Shown here in pieces: positions 1 through 5,059 of a stretch of 5,059 nucleotides of DNA. Source of the stretch: Bacillota bacterium (GTDB lineage: Bacteria > Bacillota_A > Clostridia > Peptostreptococcales > Anaerovoracaceae). Below the pieces are notes generated by a model. The model did not search any database. It had not been told where the DNA came from and worked only from the letters and a program-made list of their open reading frames with translations. The DNA lies in NCBI GenBank assembly GCA_017438085.1, contig JAFRWH010000340.1:1-5059 (forward strand). Direction: 5' to 3'. A program made the translations under genes and the position numbers. Numbering within the stretch: the first letter of the stretch is position 1; the number at the start of each line of letters is the position of its first letter.

Positions 1-141
1 CTTCTCAAGAAGCGGAGAACCATACTGCATGAGTTCTCTTGATATCTGATCGGCATCCATTACCACATAGCCGAGGCTTCTTATGTGATTAGAAACAGTG
101 CTTTTTCCCGAGCCTATACCGCCCGTAATTCCGTACAGCAT
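1..141 (-). CDS. coaE: Dephospho-CoA kinase, N-terminal 47 residues (cut by window edge)
   Basis: CoaE phosphorylates the 3'-hydroxyl of dephospho-CoA with ATP, the last step of coenzyme A synthesis, in the cytoplasm. The visible part begins [16 protein letters not shown], which holds the P-loop GGIGSGKST (residues 7-15). This is followed by the DAD motif (residues 29-31), which in this family lies at the active site and continues into DQISRE. Both features and their spacing are typical of CoaE. The family is usually about 200 residues long, so roughly three quarters lies outside the window and cannot be assessed. The ATG at 141-139 is preceded by AAGGTGA (152-146) with a 4-base gap, which supports this start. 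The gene begins 11 bases after the polA stop, and the ribosome binding site abuts that stop, so it is almost certainly co-transcribed with polA. polA-coaE adjacency is common in Firmicutes, sometimes with mutM between them; mutM is absent here. Confidence 0.95.
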   Translation of the reverse strand, partial: MLYGITGGIGSGKSTVSNHIRSLGYVVMDADQISRELMQYGSPLLEK

Positions 142-152
142 TTTGTCACCTT

Positions 153-2891
153 TTACTTGAGTTCGTACCAGTTGCTGCCCTCTTCCATGGATACATCCAG
201 CTTCACAGCCATCTGAGCGGCGGATTCCATGTTTTCTTTAAGCAGCTCTCTTACTTTTTCTGCTTCGCTTTTTGCAGCCTGTATTATAAGTTCATCGTGG
301 ACCTGCAGTATGAGTTTTGAATCTCTGCACTCCTTAGAAAGAGCATCGTAGACCTTGATCATAGCTATCTTGATTATGTCCGCTGCAGTTCCCTGTATCG
401 GAGTGTTCATTGCCAGACGCTCTCCGAGCTGCCTGGTCATGAAGTTAGAGGCTTTGATCTCGGGTATATCTCTCTTTCTTCCGTACAGCGTTCTGATGGA
501 GCCGGTTTCCCTTGCCTCAGCCTTGCAGCCATCCATAAAGGCTTTTACAGCCTTGAATTTCTCAAAATAATCGCTGATGTATTTTTCAGCTTCCTTACGG
601 CTGATGGTCAGTTCCGTCGCCAGGCCGAAGCCGCTCATACCGTAGATAACGCCGAAGTTGACAGCTTTAGCATTGGAGCGCTGCTCCCTGGTCACCTGAT
701 CAAAGGGCACATTGAAGACCTTTGATGCCGTGTCCCTGTGAATGTCCAGACCGTCGTTGAAGCTCTTTATAAGGCCGGGATCCTTAGACATGCTGGCAAG
801 GACTCTGAGTTCTATCTGTGAGTAGTCTGCGCCTATCAGAAGATAGTCCTCGCTGTCTGCCGTAAAGGCTTTTCTGAGGCTCCTTCCCAGCTCGCTGCGC
901 ACAGGGATATTCTGCAGATTGGGCTCTGTGCAGCTTATGCGGCCGGTTGCCGTGATCATCTGCTGGAAGTGCGCGTGGACCTTGCCGTCGTCCGCAACCA
1001 GAGGCAGCAGACCTTCCACATAGGTTGAATTGAGCTTTGTAAGCGTCCTGTATTCGAGTATGCGTTCTACTATAGGGTAATCCGGAGCCAGCTTTTCCAG
1101 CACTTCCGCATTGGTCGAATAACCGCTCTTTGTCTTTTTGCCTGCCGGAAGTCCCAGCTTCTCAAACAGAATTGCGCCGAGCTGTTTTGGCGAGTTTATA
1201 TTGAATTCCTGCCCTGCAAGGCTGTAGATCTCAGCCTCCAGAGTTTTAATATGGGTCCTCAGCTCCTTGCCGAAGTCCTGCAGCTGCTGTCTGTCAAGCT
1301 TAAAGCCCTGAACTTCCATTGAGGCAAGGACCTTCTGCAGCGGCAGTTCAATATCATAGAAGACCTTTTCAAGACCTTCGTCTTTTATAAGTTTTTCCTG
1401 AACAGCCTTAAGATCTTCCAGCAGAGCAAGCCTTTTGGGGACTGTCTTATACTGATCTGACAGACTGCTTCCGGAAAGGAAACTCATCTGCGATTCTACA
1501 CTCTCTGCTTCTTCTATGTTTTCGTGGAAGTAGCTGAGTATGACAGAGCCCATCTCAGGCGCTCTCGAACCCGGATGCAGCACGTATTCCGCAAGGCCGC
1601 AGTCGAATCCGGTGTCGATAAGGGAAATGTCAATGCCATTTGCTTCAAAGGCATAATAGAGTCGTCCAAGATTGAAGCCGCTTATCTTTAGCTGCGCGCC
1701 CCGGCTGTTTATGTTTTCCTTCAGGAAGTCAGCCAGCCCTGAAAAAGCCAGAACACAGCATTTGTTGCCGCAGAGCAGCCCCAGAGAATCGATAGAAGGC
1801 CTGGAAATGTGATCTCCGTTGCTTTCTATATCGACAGTGCAGCTTCCGCTTTTGTAAACACGATCCAGAAGCTCCGCTGCAGCCTCTTTGCTGGTGATCA
1901 TCTCCAGCTCCGGGAGCCCCTGCCTGCTGCTGACAGTATCTGCTCTTTCAGAAGTTTTTTCGGCAACTGCTGTATCCACGGAAACAGGCTTTATTTCAGC
2001 ACTGCTTTCTTTAATAGGAGCGCTCTTAAGCAGCTTTGCCAGCCAGGTCCTGAATTCAAGCTTTGTATAAAGCTCGATGAGCCGGTCTCTGTCTTCGGGT
2101 CTGATGCGAAGATCCTCTATGCTGTAATCGACTGGTACATTTGTAACAATAGTGGCAAGGCGCTTGCTCATAACTGCGCTCATGGCGCCTTCTTCTATCT
2201 TTTTGCGTACAGACGCGCTCTTTATCTCGTCAACGCCCTGAATCACCTTTTCCAGGCTTCCGAACTGTTGTATGAGCTGAGTTGCGGTCTTTTCACCTAT
2301 TCCGGGAACTCCGGGAATATTGTCGGAAGTATCTCCTCTTAAGGCTTTGTAATCTATGAACTGCTGATGGTCAAAGCCGTACTCCTCCATCATGGCAGCA
2401 TCGTCGTAGAGCTTGAATTCGCTCATTCCGCGCTTATTTATTATGACGGATGTCATATCGGTAGCAAGCTGAAGAGCATCGCGGTCTCCGGTAATGATGA
2501 GGCTCCTCATACCTTCAGCTTCGGCCATTTTTGCCGTGGTGCCGATTATATCGTCAGCTTCAAAGCCATCGATCTCGAACTGATGGATGCCAAGAGCATC
2601 TAAAACGTCCTTGAGCACAGGCATTTCCATTGCAAGCTCCATGGGCATGCCTTTGCGCCCCGCCTTGTAATCCCCGTATTCCAGATGGCGGAATGTGGGA
2701 GCTTTGCGGTCGTATGCCACCAGCATATGGGTGGGCGTATAATCTGTCCTGATCTTCTGAAGCATGGACAGGAAGCCGTATATGCCCTGTGTGTAGAAAC
2801 CGTCTTTGGTTATCATGGGACGCTGTATGGCAAAATAGGCCCTGTTTACAAGGCTGTTTCCGTCTATTATGACAAGTCTGTCTTTGCCCAT
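153..2891 (-). CDS. polA: DNA polymerase I
   Basis: This 912-residue protein has the length and layout of bacterial Pol I, which fills gaps and removes RNA primers in replication and repair. The 5' nuclease domain (about 1-290) shows D10 in VIIDGNS, the acidic cluster EADD (111-114), D136 and D138 in TGDRD, GDTSDN (186-191) and the helix-hairpin-helix GIGEKTA (197-203). A low-complexity linker (about 290-328) leads to a 3'-5' exonuclease-like domain (about 329-515). That domain keeps D354 and E356 but appears to lack the later catalytic residues, so proofreading is probably weak or lost. The polymerase domain (about 516-912) is intact: [15 protein letters not shown] (649-663), motif A DYSQIELR (689-696), motif B with R738, K742, F746 and Y750, and motif C HDE (865-867). 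The ATG has a strong GGAGG (2901-2897) five bases upstream. The leader carries two GC-rich hairpins and follows a 6S-like RNA; I found no convincing separate promoter. coaE follows after 11 bases. Confidence 0.98.
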   Translation of the reverse strand: MGKDRLVIIDGNSLVNRAYFAIQRPMITKDGFYTQGIYGFLSMLQKIRTDYTPTHMLVAYDRKAPTFRHLEYGDYKAGRKGMPMELAMEMPVLKDVLDALGIHQFEIDGFEADDIIGTTAKMAEAEGMRSLIITGDRDALQLATDMTSVIINKRGMSEFKLYDDAAMMEEYGFDHQQFIDYKALRGDTSDNIPGVPGIGEKTATQLIQQFGSLEKVIQGVDEIKSASVRKKIEEGAMSAVMSKRLATIVTNVPVDYSIEDLRIRPEDRDRLIELYTKLEFRTWLAKLLKSAPIKESSAEIKPVSVDTAVAEKTSERADTVSSRQGLPELEMITSKEAAAELLDRVYKSGSCTVDIESNGDHISRPSIDSLGLLCGNKCCVLAFSGLADFLKENINSRGAQLKISGFNLGRLYYAFEANGIDISLIDTGFDCGLAEYVLHPGSRAPEMGSVILSYFHENIEEAESVESQMSFLSGSSLSDQYKTVPKRLALLEDLKAVQEKLIKDEGLEKVFYDIELPLQKVLASMEVQGFKLDRQQLQDFGKELRTHIKTLEAEIYSLAGQEFNINSPKQLGAILFEKLGLPAGKKTKSGYSTNAEVLEKLAPDYPIVERILEYRTLTKLNSTYVEGLLPLVADDGKVHAHFQQMITATGRISCTEPNLQNIPVRSELGRSLRKAFTADSEDYLLIGADYSQIELRVLASMSKDPGLIKSFNDGLDIHRDTASKVFNVPFDQVTREQRSNAKAVNFGVIYGMSGFGLATELTISRKEAEKYISDYFEKFKAVKAFMDGCKAEARETGSIRTLYGRKRDIPEIKASNFMTRQLGERLAMNTPIQGTAADIIKIAMIKVYDALSKECRDSKLILQVHDELIIQAAKSEAEKVRELLKENMESAAQMAVKLDVSMEEGSNWYELK

Positions 2892-2925
2892 GATTACCTC
2901 CGTAATTATTTAAACATAGCAATAT

Positions 2926-2948
2926 CGATGGTGGGGTCCCCATCATCG
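2926..2948 (-). repeat. Imperfect inverted repeat in the polA leader (hairpin 2)
   Basis: On the transcribed strand, CGATGATGGGG (2948-2938) is the reverse complement of CCCCACCATCG (2936-2926) except for one A-C mismatch, with a single A at the centre. As RNA it would form a hairpin of up to ten pairs, allowing for a small opened loop. As DNA it is a nearly symmetric 23-bp site. No T-run follows, so it is not a standard intrinsic terminator. It ends 34 bases before the polA start codon and leaves the GGAGG site free. It could be an operator, an RNA-stabilising stem or a leader control element; the sequence does not decide which. Confidence 0.6.
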
Positions 2949-2960
2949 CATCTAATTGCC

Positions 2961-2975
2961 GGGCAGCTGCTGCCC
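2961..2975 (-). repeat. Perfect GC-rich inverted repeat in the polA leader (hairpin 1)
   Basis: GGGCAGC (2975-2969) and GCTGCCC (2967-2961) are exact reverse complements around one A; with a realistic 3-base loop the stem is six pairs, five of them G-C. It lies six bases downstream of the T-rich tract that ends the putative 6S RNA. The T-tract precedes the hairpin rather than following it, so this is not a canonical terminator on the minus strand, and no long T-run follows it on the plus strand either. Its role is unknown. Confidence 0.6.
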
Positions 2976-2981
2976 TTGTAT

Positions 2982-3000
2982 AAAACAAAAAATCCCAAAG
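2982..3000 (-). terminator. T-rich 3' end of the putative 6S RNA
   Basis: The 3' arm of the 6S closing stem runs straight into a T-rich tract (six T at 2992-2987, then G, then four T at 2985-2982). There is no compact local hairpin before it. If it terminates transcription, the stem would have to be the long-range closing helix of the 6S rod itself. Otherwise the 3' end is made by processing and some transcripts continue into polA. Confidence 0.4.
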
Positions 3001-3020
3001 TGCCGTTAGACTTTAATTCA

Positions 3021-3041
3021 CACCTAACTAAATGTTAGGTG
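3021..3041 (-). other. Hairpin in the 3' side of the 6S central bubble
   Basis: CACCTAAC (3041-3034) and GTTAGGTG (3028-3021) form a perfect 8-pair stem with a 5-base loop ATTTA. It falls where the 3' strand of the 6S central bubble should be; a small helix at this place is known for 6S RNAs such as B. subtilis 6S-1. Its second arm contains TAGGT (3026-3022), which could instead pair with ACCTA (3134-3130) of the 5' strand. The two structures exclude each other. Confidence 0.65.
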
Positions 3042-3175
3042 GGTCGCCTGCCTGCAAATTCTGAAGTCCTCCAAGCTTAGCGAGGCATGTCATAAGTTTA
3101 CACGGACACGGCATCCCTTTTATGTGATGTAGGTTGAATTAAGAGTCTTGACGCACACCCCAGGATTTTAAGCTT

Positions 3176-3907
3176 TTATTCTTCGTACAGATCTACGGTG
3201 CAGTTGTGCTCCACCTTCTGTACATCGTCATCCTCTTCCAGCGCTTCGATCATCTTTCTGAGCTGGCTGATCTGAGAAGCATCCGTAGGAGTGGCTTCCA
3301 CAGACGGAACTCTTTCGATGTCGGATTCGGTGGGTTCAAGGCCTGCTGCCTTAAGAGCGTCCAGAACAGCATCGAAATCAGCGGGATCGCAGTAAACGGT
3401 GTAAACGTCTTCTTCGTTTATCATATCGTCTGCACCGGCTTCCAGTGCGGCATCCATAAGTGTATCTTCATCTATTTCGAGTTCTTCCTTATCGTAGATA
3501 AAGACGCCCTTCTTGTTAAACATATAGGATACACAACCCGGAGTGCCCAGATTTCCGCCGAATTTGTCGAACGCGTGCTTGACGCTTGCGGTGGTCCTGT
3601 TTTTGTTGTCGGTAAGTGCTTCGACTACTACTGCTACGCCGCCGGCTCCGTATCCTTCGTAGACCTGCTCTTCGTAGCTCTCTCCGCCCAGTTCGCCTGT
3701 GCCCTTCTTGATGGCTCTGGTGATGTTGTCATTGGGCATTCCGATAGCCTTAGCCTTATCTATAGCCTGTCTCAGCGAAGGATTGTAATCCGGGTCTCCG
3801 CCCGCCTTTGCTGCTACAGTTACTAATCTTGCATATTTTGTGAACATTGCGGCTCTCTTGGAGTCCTGCGCAGACTTTCTGCCTGCGATCGTGCCATGCC
3901 TACCCAT
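3176..3907 (-). CDS. yebC: YebC/PmpR/TACO1-family protein
   Basis: The 243-residue product matches the usual length and full domain order of the YebC family. These proteins were long annotated as transcriptional regulators; more recent work links them to helping ribosomes through proline-rich stretches, in line with the mitochondrial translation factor TACO1. The helical N-terminal domain (about 1-75) includes AQDSKRAAMFTKYARLVTVA (13-32) and GMPNDNITRAIKKG (56-69). The middle domains include EGYGAGGVAVVVEALTDNKN (84-103) and FGGNLGTPGCVSYMF (116-130). The C-terminus is acidic (EALEEDDD, 221-228) and ends with the family-like DVQKVEHN (228-235). Residue 88 is Ala where most members, as I recall them, have Pro in YGPGG. 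The ATG at 3907-3905 has AAGGGAG (3923-3917) nine bases upstream and lies about 35 bases after a strong predicted promoter. It is the first gene of its transcript, with the 6S-like RNA six bases after its stop. The specific role in this organism is inferred from the family only. Confidence 0.96.
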   Translation of the reverse strand: MGRHGTIAGRKSAQDSKRAAMFTKYARLVTVAAKAGGDPDYNPSLRQAIDKAKAIGMPNDNITRAIKKGTGELGGESYEEQVYEGYGAGGVAVVVEALTDNKNRTTASVKHAFDKFGGNLGTPGCVSYMFNKKGVFIYDKEELEIDEDTLMDAALEAGADDMINEEDVYTVYCDPADFDAVLDALKAAGLEPTESDIERVPSVEATPTDASQISQLRKMIEALEEDDDVQKVEHNCTVDLYEE

Positions 3908-3948
3908 TGGTATCAGCTCCCTTCAGTTAATAAAGTATTTACGTCTGT

Positions 3949-3977
3949 AATATACCATATAAGCCTTGAAAATTCAA
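3949..3977 (-). promoter_or_regulatory. Predicted sigma-70/SigA-type promoter for yebC (and possibly the 6S RNA)
   Basis: A -35 box TTGAAT (3977-3972) and a -10 box TATATT (3954-3949) are separated by exactly 17 bases, and the -10 is preceded by TGG, an extended -10 TGn element. Transcription should start near 3943-3941, giving a leader of about 35 bases before yebC. It sits just after the asd terminator, which fits the start of a new unit. The -35 box is part of a short palindrome, TTGAATTTTCAA (3977-3966), which might be chance or a weak operator. Confidence 0.8.
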
Positions 3978-3986
3978 TAAAATGTT

Positions 3987-4017
3987 AAAACAGGACCCGC
4001 TAATTTTGCGAGCCCTG
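3987..4017 (-). terminator. Rho-independent terminator after asd
   Basis: CAGGGCTCGC (4017-4008) pairs with GCGGGTCCTG (4000-3991) over ten positions, two of them G-U, around a 7-base loop AAAATTA. It is followed by TTTT and a further T-rich stretch. It begins six bases after the asd stop codon and separates asd from the yebC promoter. Confidence 0.85.
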
Positions 4018-4023
4018 CTATCA

Positions 4024-5013
4024 CTATTTATGTGCTTCAAGATATTCAAGAATCTGAACTGCATTCGCAGCCGCGCCCTTTCGTATCTGATCTCCGCAGC
4101 ACCATACGACCAGTCCGTTTGGATCCGTAAGATCCCTTCTTATGCGGCCCACATAGACCAGATCCTGATCGGACGTGTCGAGCGGCATAGGCAGTTCGTC
4201 TTTAAGAAGCACAACTCCCGGGAATCCGGCTATCGCTTCCTCTGCAGCTTCTATTGATACGGGTTCCTCGGTAATTATGGTAGCACTTATGGAGTGAGAT
4301 CTGTACACGGGGACTCGCACGCAGGTGCATGTGGCAAGAAGCTCAGGCGCATGCATTATCTTGCGGCCTTCGTTTTGCATCTTCATCTCTTCAGTGCTGT
4401 AACCGTTATCATTGATGCTTCCTATAAGCGGGATGCAGTTGTAAGCGATCTGAGCTGTAAAGACCTTCGGTACAACAGGCTCGCCCTTCTCTATTGCCAG
4501 AACCTGATCGTGAAGCTCTATGGGACCTCCTGCTCCGGCTCCGCTTACAGCCTGATAGGTGGACGCGATCACCTTTTTAATAGGACTGAGCTTTTTGTGA
4601 ATTGCAGCCACAGCCATGTATGTGATAATGGTTGAGCAGTTAGGATTTGCTATGACTCCCTTGTGCTTAAGAGCATCTTCGCCATTTATCTCGGGCACAA
4701 CAAGAGGCACATCCGGGTCCAGCCTGAATGCGCTGGAATTGTCGATATAGACCGCCCCGGACTTTTCGATCATAGGCCTGTACTCTTTTGAAAGCGCATT
4801 TGAAACTGAGCCCAGAACGTAATCGAGGCCATCAAAGCAGCCTTCCTTTACGGTCTGTACTGTGCATTCCATGCCCCGGAACATTATCTTCTGGCCTTCG
4901 GACTTCGGACTGGCAAACAGTCTGAGTTCTTCTATTCCTTTGATCCTTTCGTCAAGGCAGATCTGAAACTGTCTGCCGACCTCACCTGTGGCGCCTAAAA
5001 TACCTATTTTCAT
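4024..5013 (-). CDS. asd: Aspartate-semialdehyde dehydrogenase
   Basis: Asd reduces aspartyl-4-phosphate to aspartate-4-semialdehyde with NADPH. This is the branch-point step toward lysine and diaminopimelate (cell wall) and toward threonine and methionine. The 329-residue protein shows the nucleotide-binding GATGEVG (7-13), DNSSAFR (91-97), the active-site PNCST (124-128) with nucleophile C126, STYQAVSGAG (151-160) with Q154, the substrate-binding and catalytic segment RVPVYRSHS (233-241) with R233 and H240, and the C-terminal GDQIRKGAAANAVQI (307-321). All expected catalytic residues are present and the length is normal for the family. The ATG at 5013-5011 has AAAGGAG (5029-5023) nine bases upstream. 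The start overlaps the stop of a probable upstream gene by four bases (ATGA), which suggests translational coupling and that asd is the last gene of an operon extending beyond the window. A terminator follows the stop codon. Confidence 0.97.
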   Translation of the reverse strand: MKIGILGATGEVGRQFQICLDERIKGIEELRLFASPKSEGQKIMFRGMECTVQTVKEGCFDGLDYVLGSVSNALSKEYRPMIEKSGAVYIDNSSAFRLDPDVPLVVPEINGEDALKHKGVIANPNCSTIITYMAVAAIHKKLSPIKKVIASTYQAVSGAGAGGPIELHDQVLAIEKGEPVVPKVFTAQIAYNCIPLIGSINDNGYSTEEMKMQNEGRKIMHAPELLATCTCVRVPVYRSHSISATIITEEPVSIEAAEEAIAGFPGVVLLKDELPMPLDTSDQDLVYVGRIRRDLTDPNGLVVWCCGDQIRKGAAANAVQILEYLEAHK

Positions 5014-5059
5014 TTCTGCGCGCTCCTTTGTCTTGTAAGCTCCTCATCCTCAAGGATGA
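5010..5059 (-). CDS. Probable C-terminal end of an unidentified upstream gene
   Basis: One minus-strand frame is open from the window edge to a TGA at 5012-5010, giving the tail ILEDEELTRQRSAQK. Its stop overlaps the asd start codon as ATGA, the typical four-base overlap of co-translated genes, and the asd ribosome binding site lies inside it. Another minus-strand frame is also open over this short stretch, so openness alone proves little; the case rests on the ATGA and the charged, helix-like tail. The product cannot be recognised from 15 residues. Lysine or threonine pathway genes are frequent asd neighbours, but nothing here identifies one. Confidence 0.5.
   Translation of the reverse strand, partial: ILEDEELTRQRSAQK

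Larger units (their letters stand above)
2982..3170 (-). ncRNA. ssrS: Putative 6S RNA
   Basis: 6S RNA mimics an open promoter, binds the housekeeping RNA polymerase holoenzyme and is itself used as template for short product RNAs. The 5' arm starts AAAATCCTGGGGTGTGCGT (3169-3151) and the 3' arm ends ACGGCACTTTGGGATTTT (3006-2989). These resemble the ends of E. coli 6S (CTCTGAGATGTTCGC and GGCGGCATCTCGGAGATT), recalled from memory. The arms pair as a long closing stem: 3169-3163 with 2995-2989, four G-U pairs, 3158-3155 with 3003-3000, 3153-3151 with 3006-3004, then AGACT (3148-3144) and TTAATTCA (3142-3135) with 3020-3008, broken only by a bulge or small loop. The middle (about 3134-3115 and 3050-3021) would be the open central bubble, and 3114-3044 the apical arm. 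The size of about 185 nt fits the family. The RNA begins six bases after the yebC stop and no separate promoter is evident, so it may be processed from the yebC transcript. Exact ends are estimates. No open reading frame here looks real. Confidence 0.82.

Noticed and set aside
1809..2342. Plus-strand open frame (177 codons) opposite polA
   Set aside because: Antisense shadow of polA with no recognisable domain and a cysteine/phenylalanine-rich composition typical of reverse-frame translation.
2892..2982. A separate sigma-70 promoter for polA (for example TATACA at 2982-2977 or TATGTT near 2918)
   Set aside because: Neither -10-like sequence has an acceptable -35 box at 16-18 bases, so I do not list a promoter.
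2560..2988. Minus-strand open frame of 142 codons overlapping the polA start in another frame
   Set aside because: It covers the conserved 5' nuclease region of polA and the polA leader in a shifted frame; its Arg/His/Cys-rich translation is typical of out-of-frame reading.
2892..3175. T-box, riboswitch, tmRNA or SRP RNA in the yebC-polA gap
   Set aside because: I saw no T-box sequence, no tRNA-like ends or tag reading frame, and no SRP GGAAG-type loop. The long terminal stem with an open centre fits 6S RNA better.
3206..3826. Long plus-strand open frame (206 codons) opposite yebC
   Set aside because: It lies entirely antisense to a highly conserved gene, has no good ribosome binding site that I could see, and its translation looks like no known family. 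It is a by-product of yebC codon use.
5044..5059. Six-base-pair hairpin TCATCC-TTGA-GGATGA at the right edge
   Set aside because: It is short, touches the window edge and probably lies in coding sequence; no T-run follows on the minus strand.

Overview
The window looks like a chromosomal housekeeping segment from a Gram-positive, low-to-mid GC bacterium, most likely a Clostridia-type Firmicute. The clues are strong AGGAGG-like ribosome binding sites, the polA-coaE gene pair, a PolA whose proofreading motifs have decayed as in other Firmicutes, and a YebC with the MGRHGTIAGRK type of N-terminus. The genus cannot be named from what is visible. Every gene lies on the minus strand, so transcription runs from high to low coordinates. 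I see no mobile element, CRISPR array, tRNA or rRNA.

Reading in the direction of transcription: the right edge (5059-5010) holds what is probably the last 15 codons of an unidentified gene, whose stop overlaps the asd start in an ATGA. Next is asd (5013-4024), a complete aspartate-semialdehyde dehydrogenase, closed by a good intrinsic terminator (4017-3987). A near-consensus promoter (3977-3949) then starts a new transcription unit with yebC (3907-3176).

The 284-base gap between yebC and polA is the most interesting part. Six bases after the yebC stop begins a roughly 185-nt RNA (about 3170-2982) that folds into a long rod with an open middle. Its ends resemble those of 6S RNA, the regulator of RNA polymerase holoenzyme. 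I call it a 6S RNA (ssrS). It has a hairpin in the 3' side of the central bubble that competes with another pairing, as expected for the refolding that releases polymerase. After it comes a polA leader with two compact GC-rich inverted repeats (2975-2961 and 2948-2926).

polA (2891-153) encodes a full-length DNA polymerase I with intact 5' nuclease and polymerase sites. Eleven bases beyond its stop begins coaE (141 to the left edge), the dephospho-CoA kinase of coenzyme A synthesis, cut off after 47 codons. polA and coaE are clearly one operon. The genes do not form a single pathway: asd serves lysine/threonine/methionine and diaminopimelate synthesis, YebC assists translation, 6S RNA adjusts global transcription, PolA repairs DNA and CoaE makes CoA. 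No previously undescribed protein system is visible. The RNA-rich yebC-polA interval is where something missed by ordinary gene calling sits.
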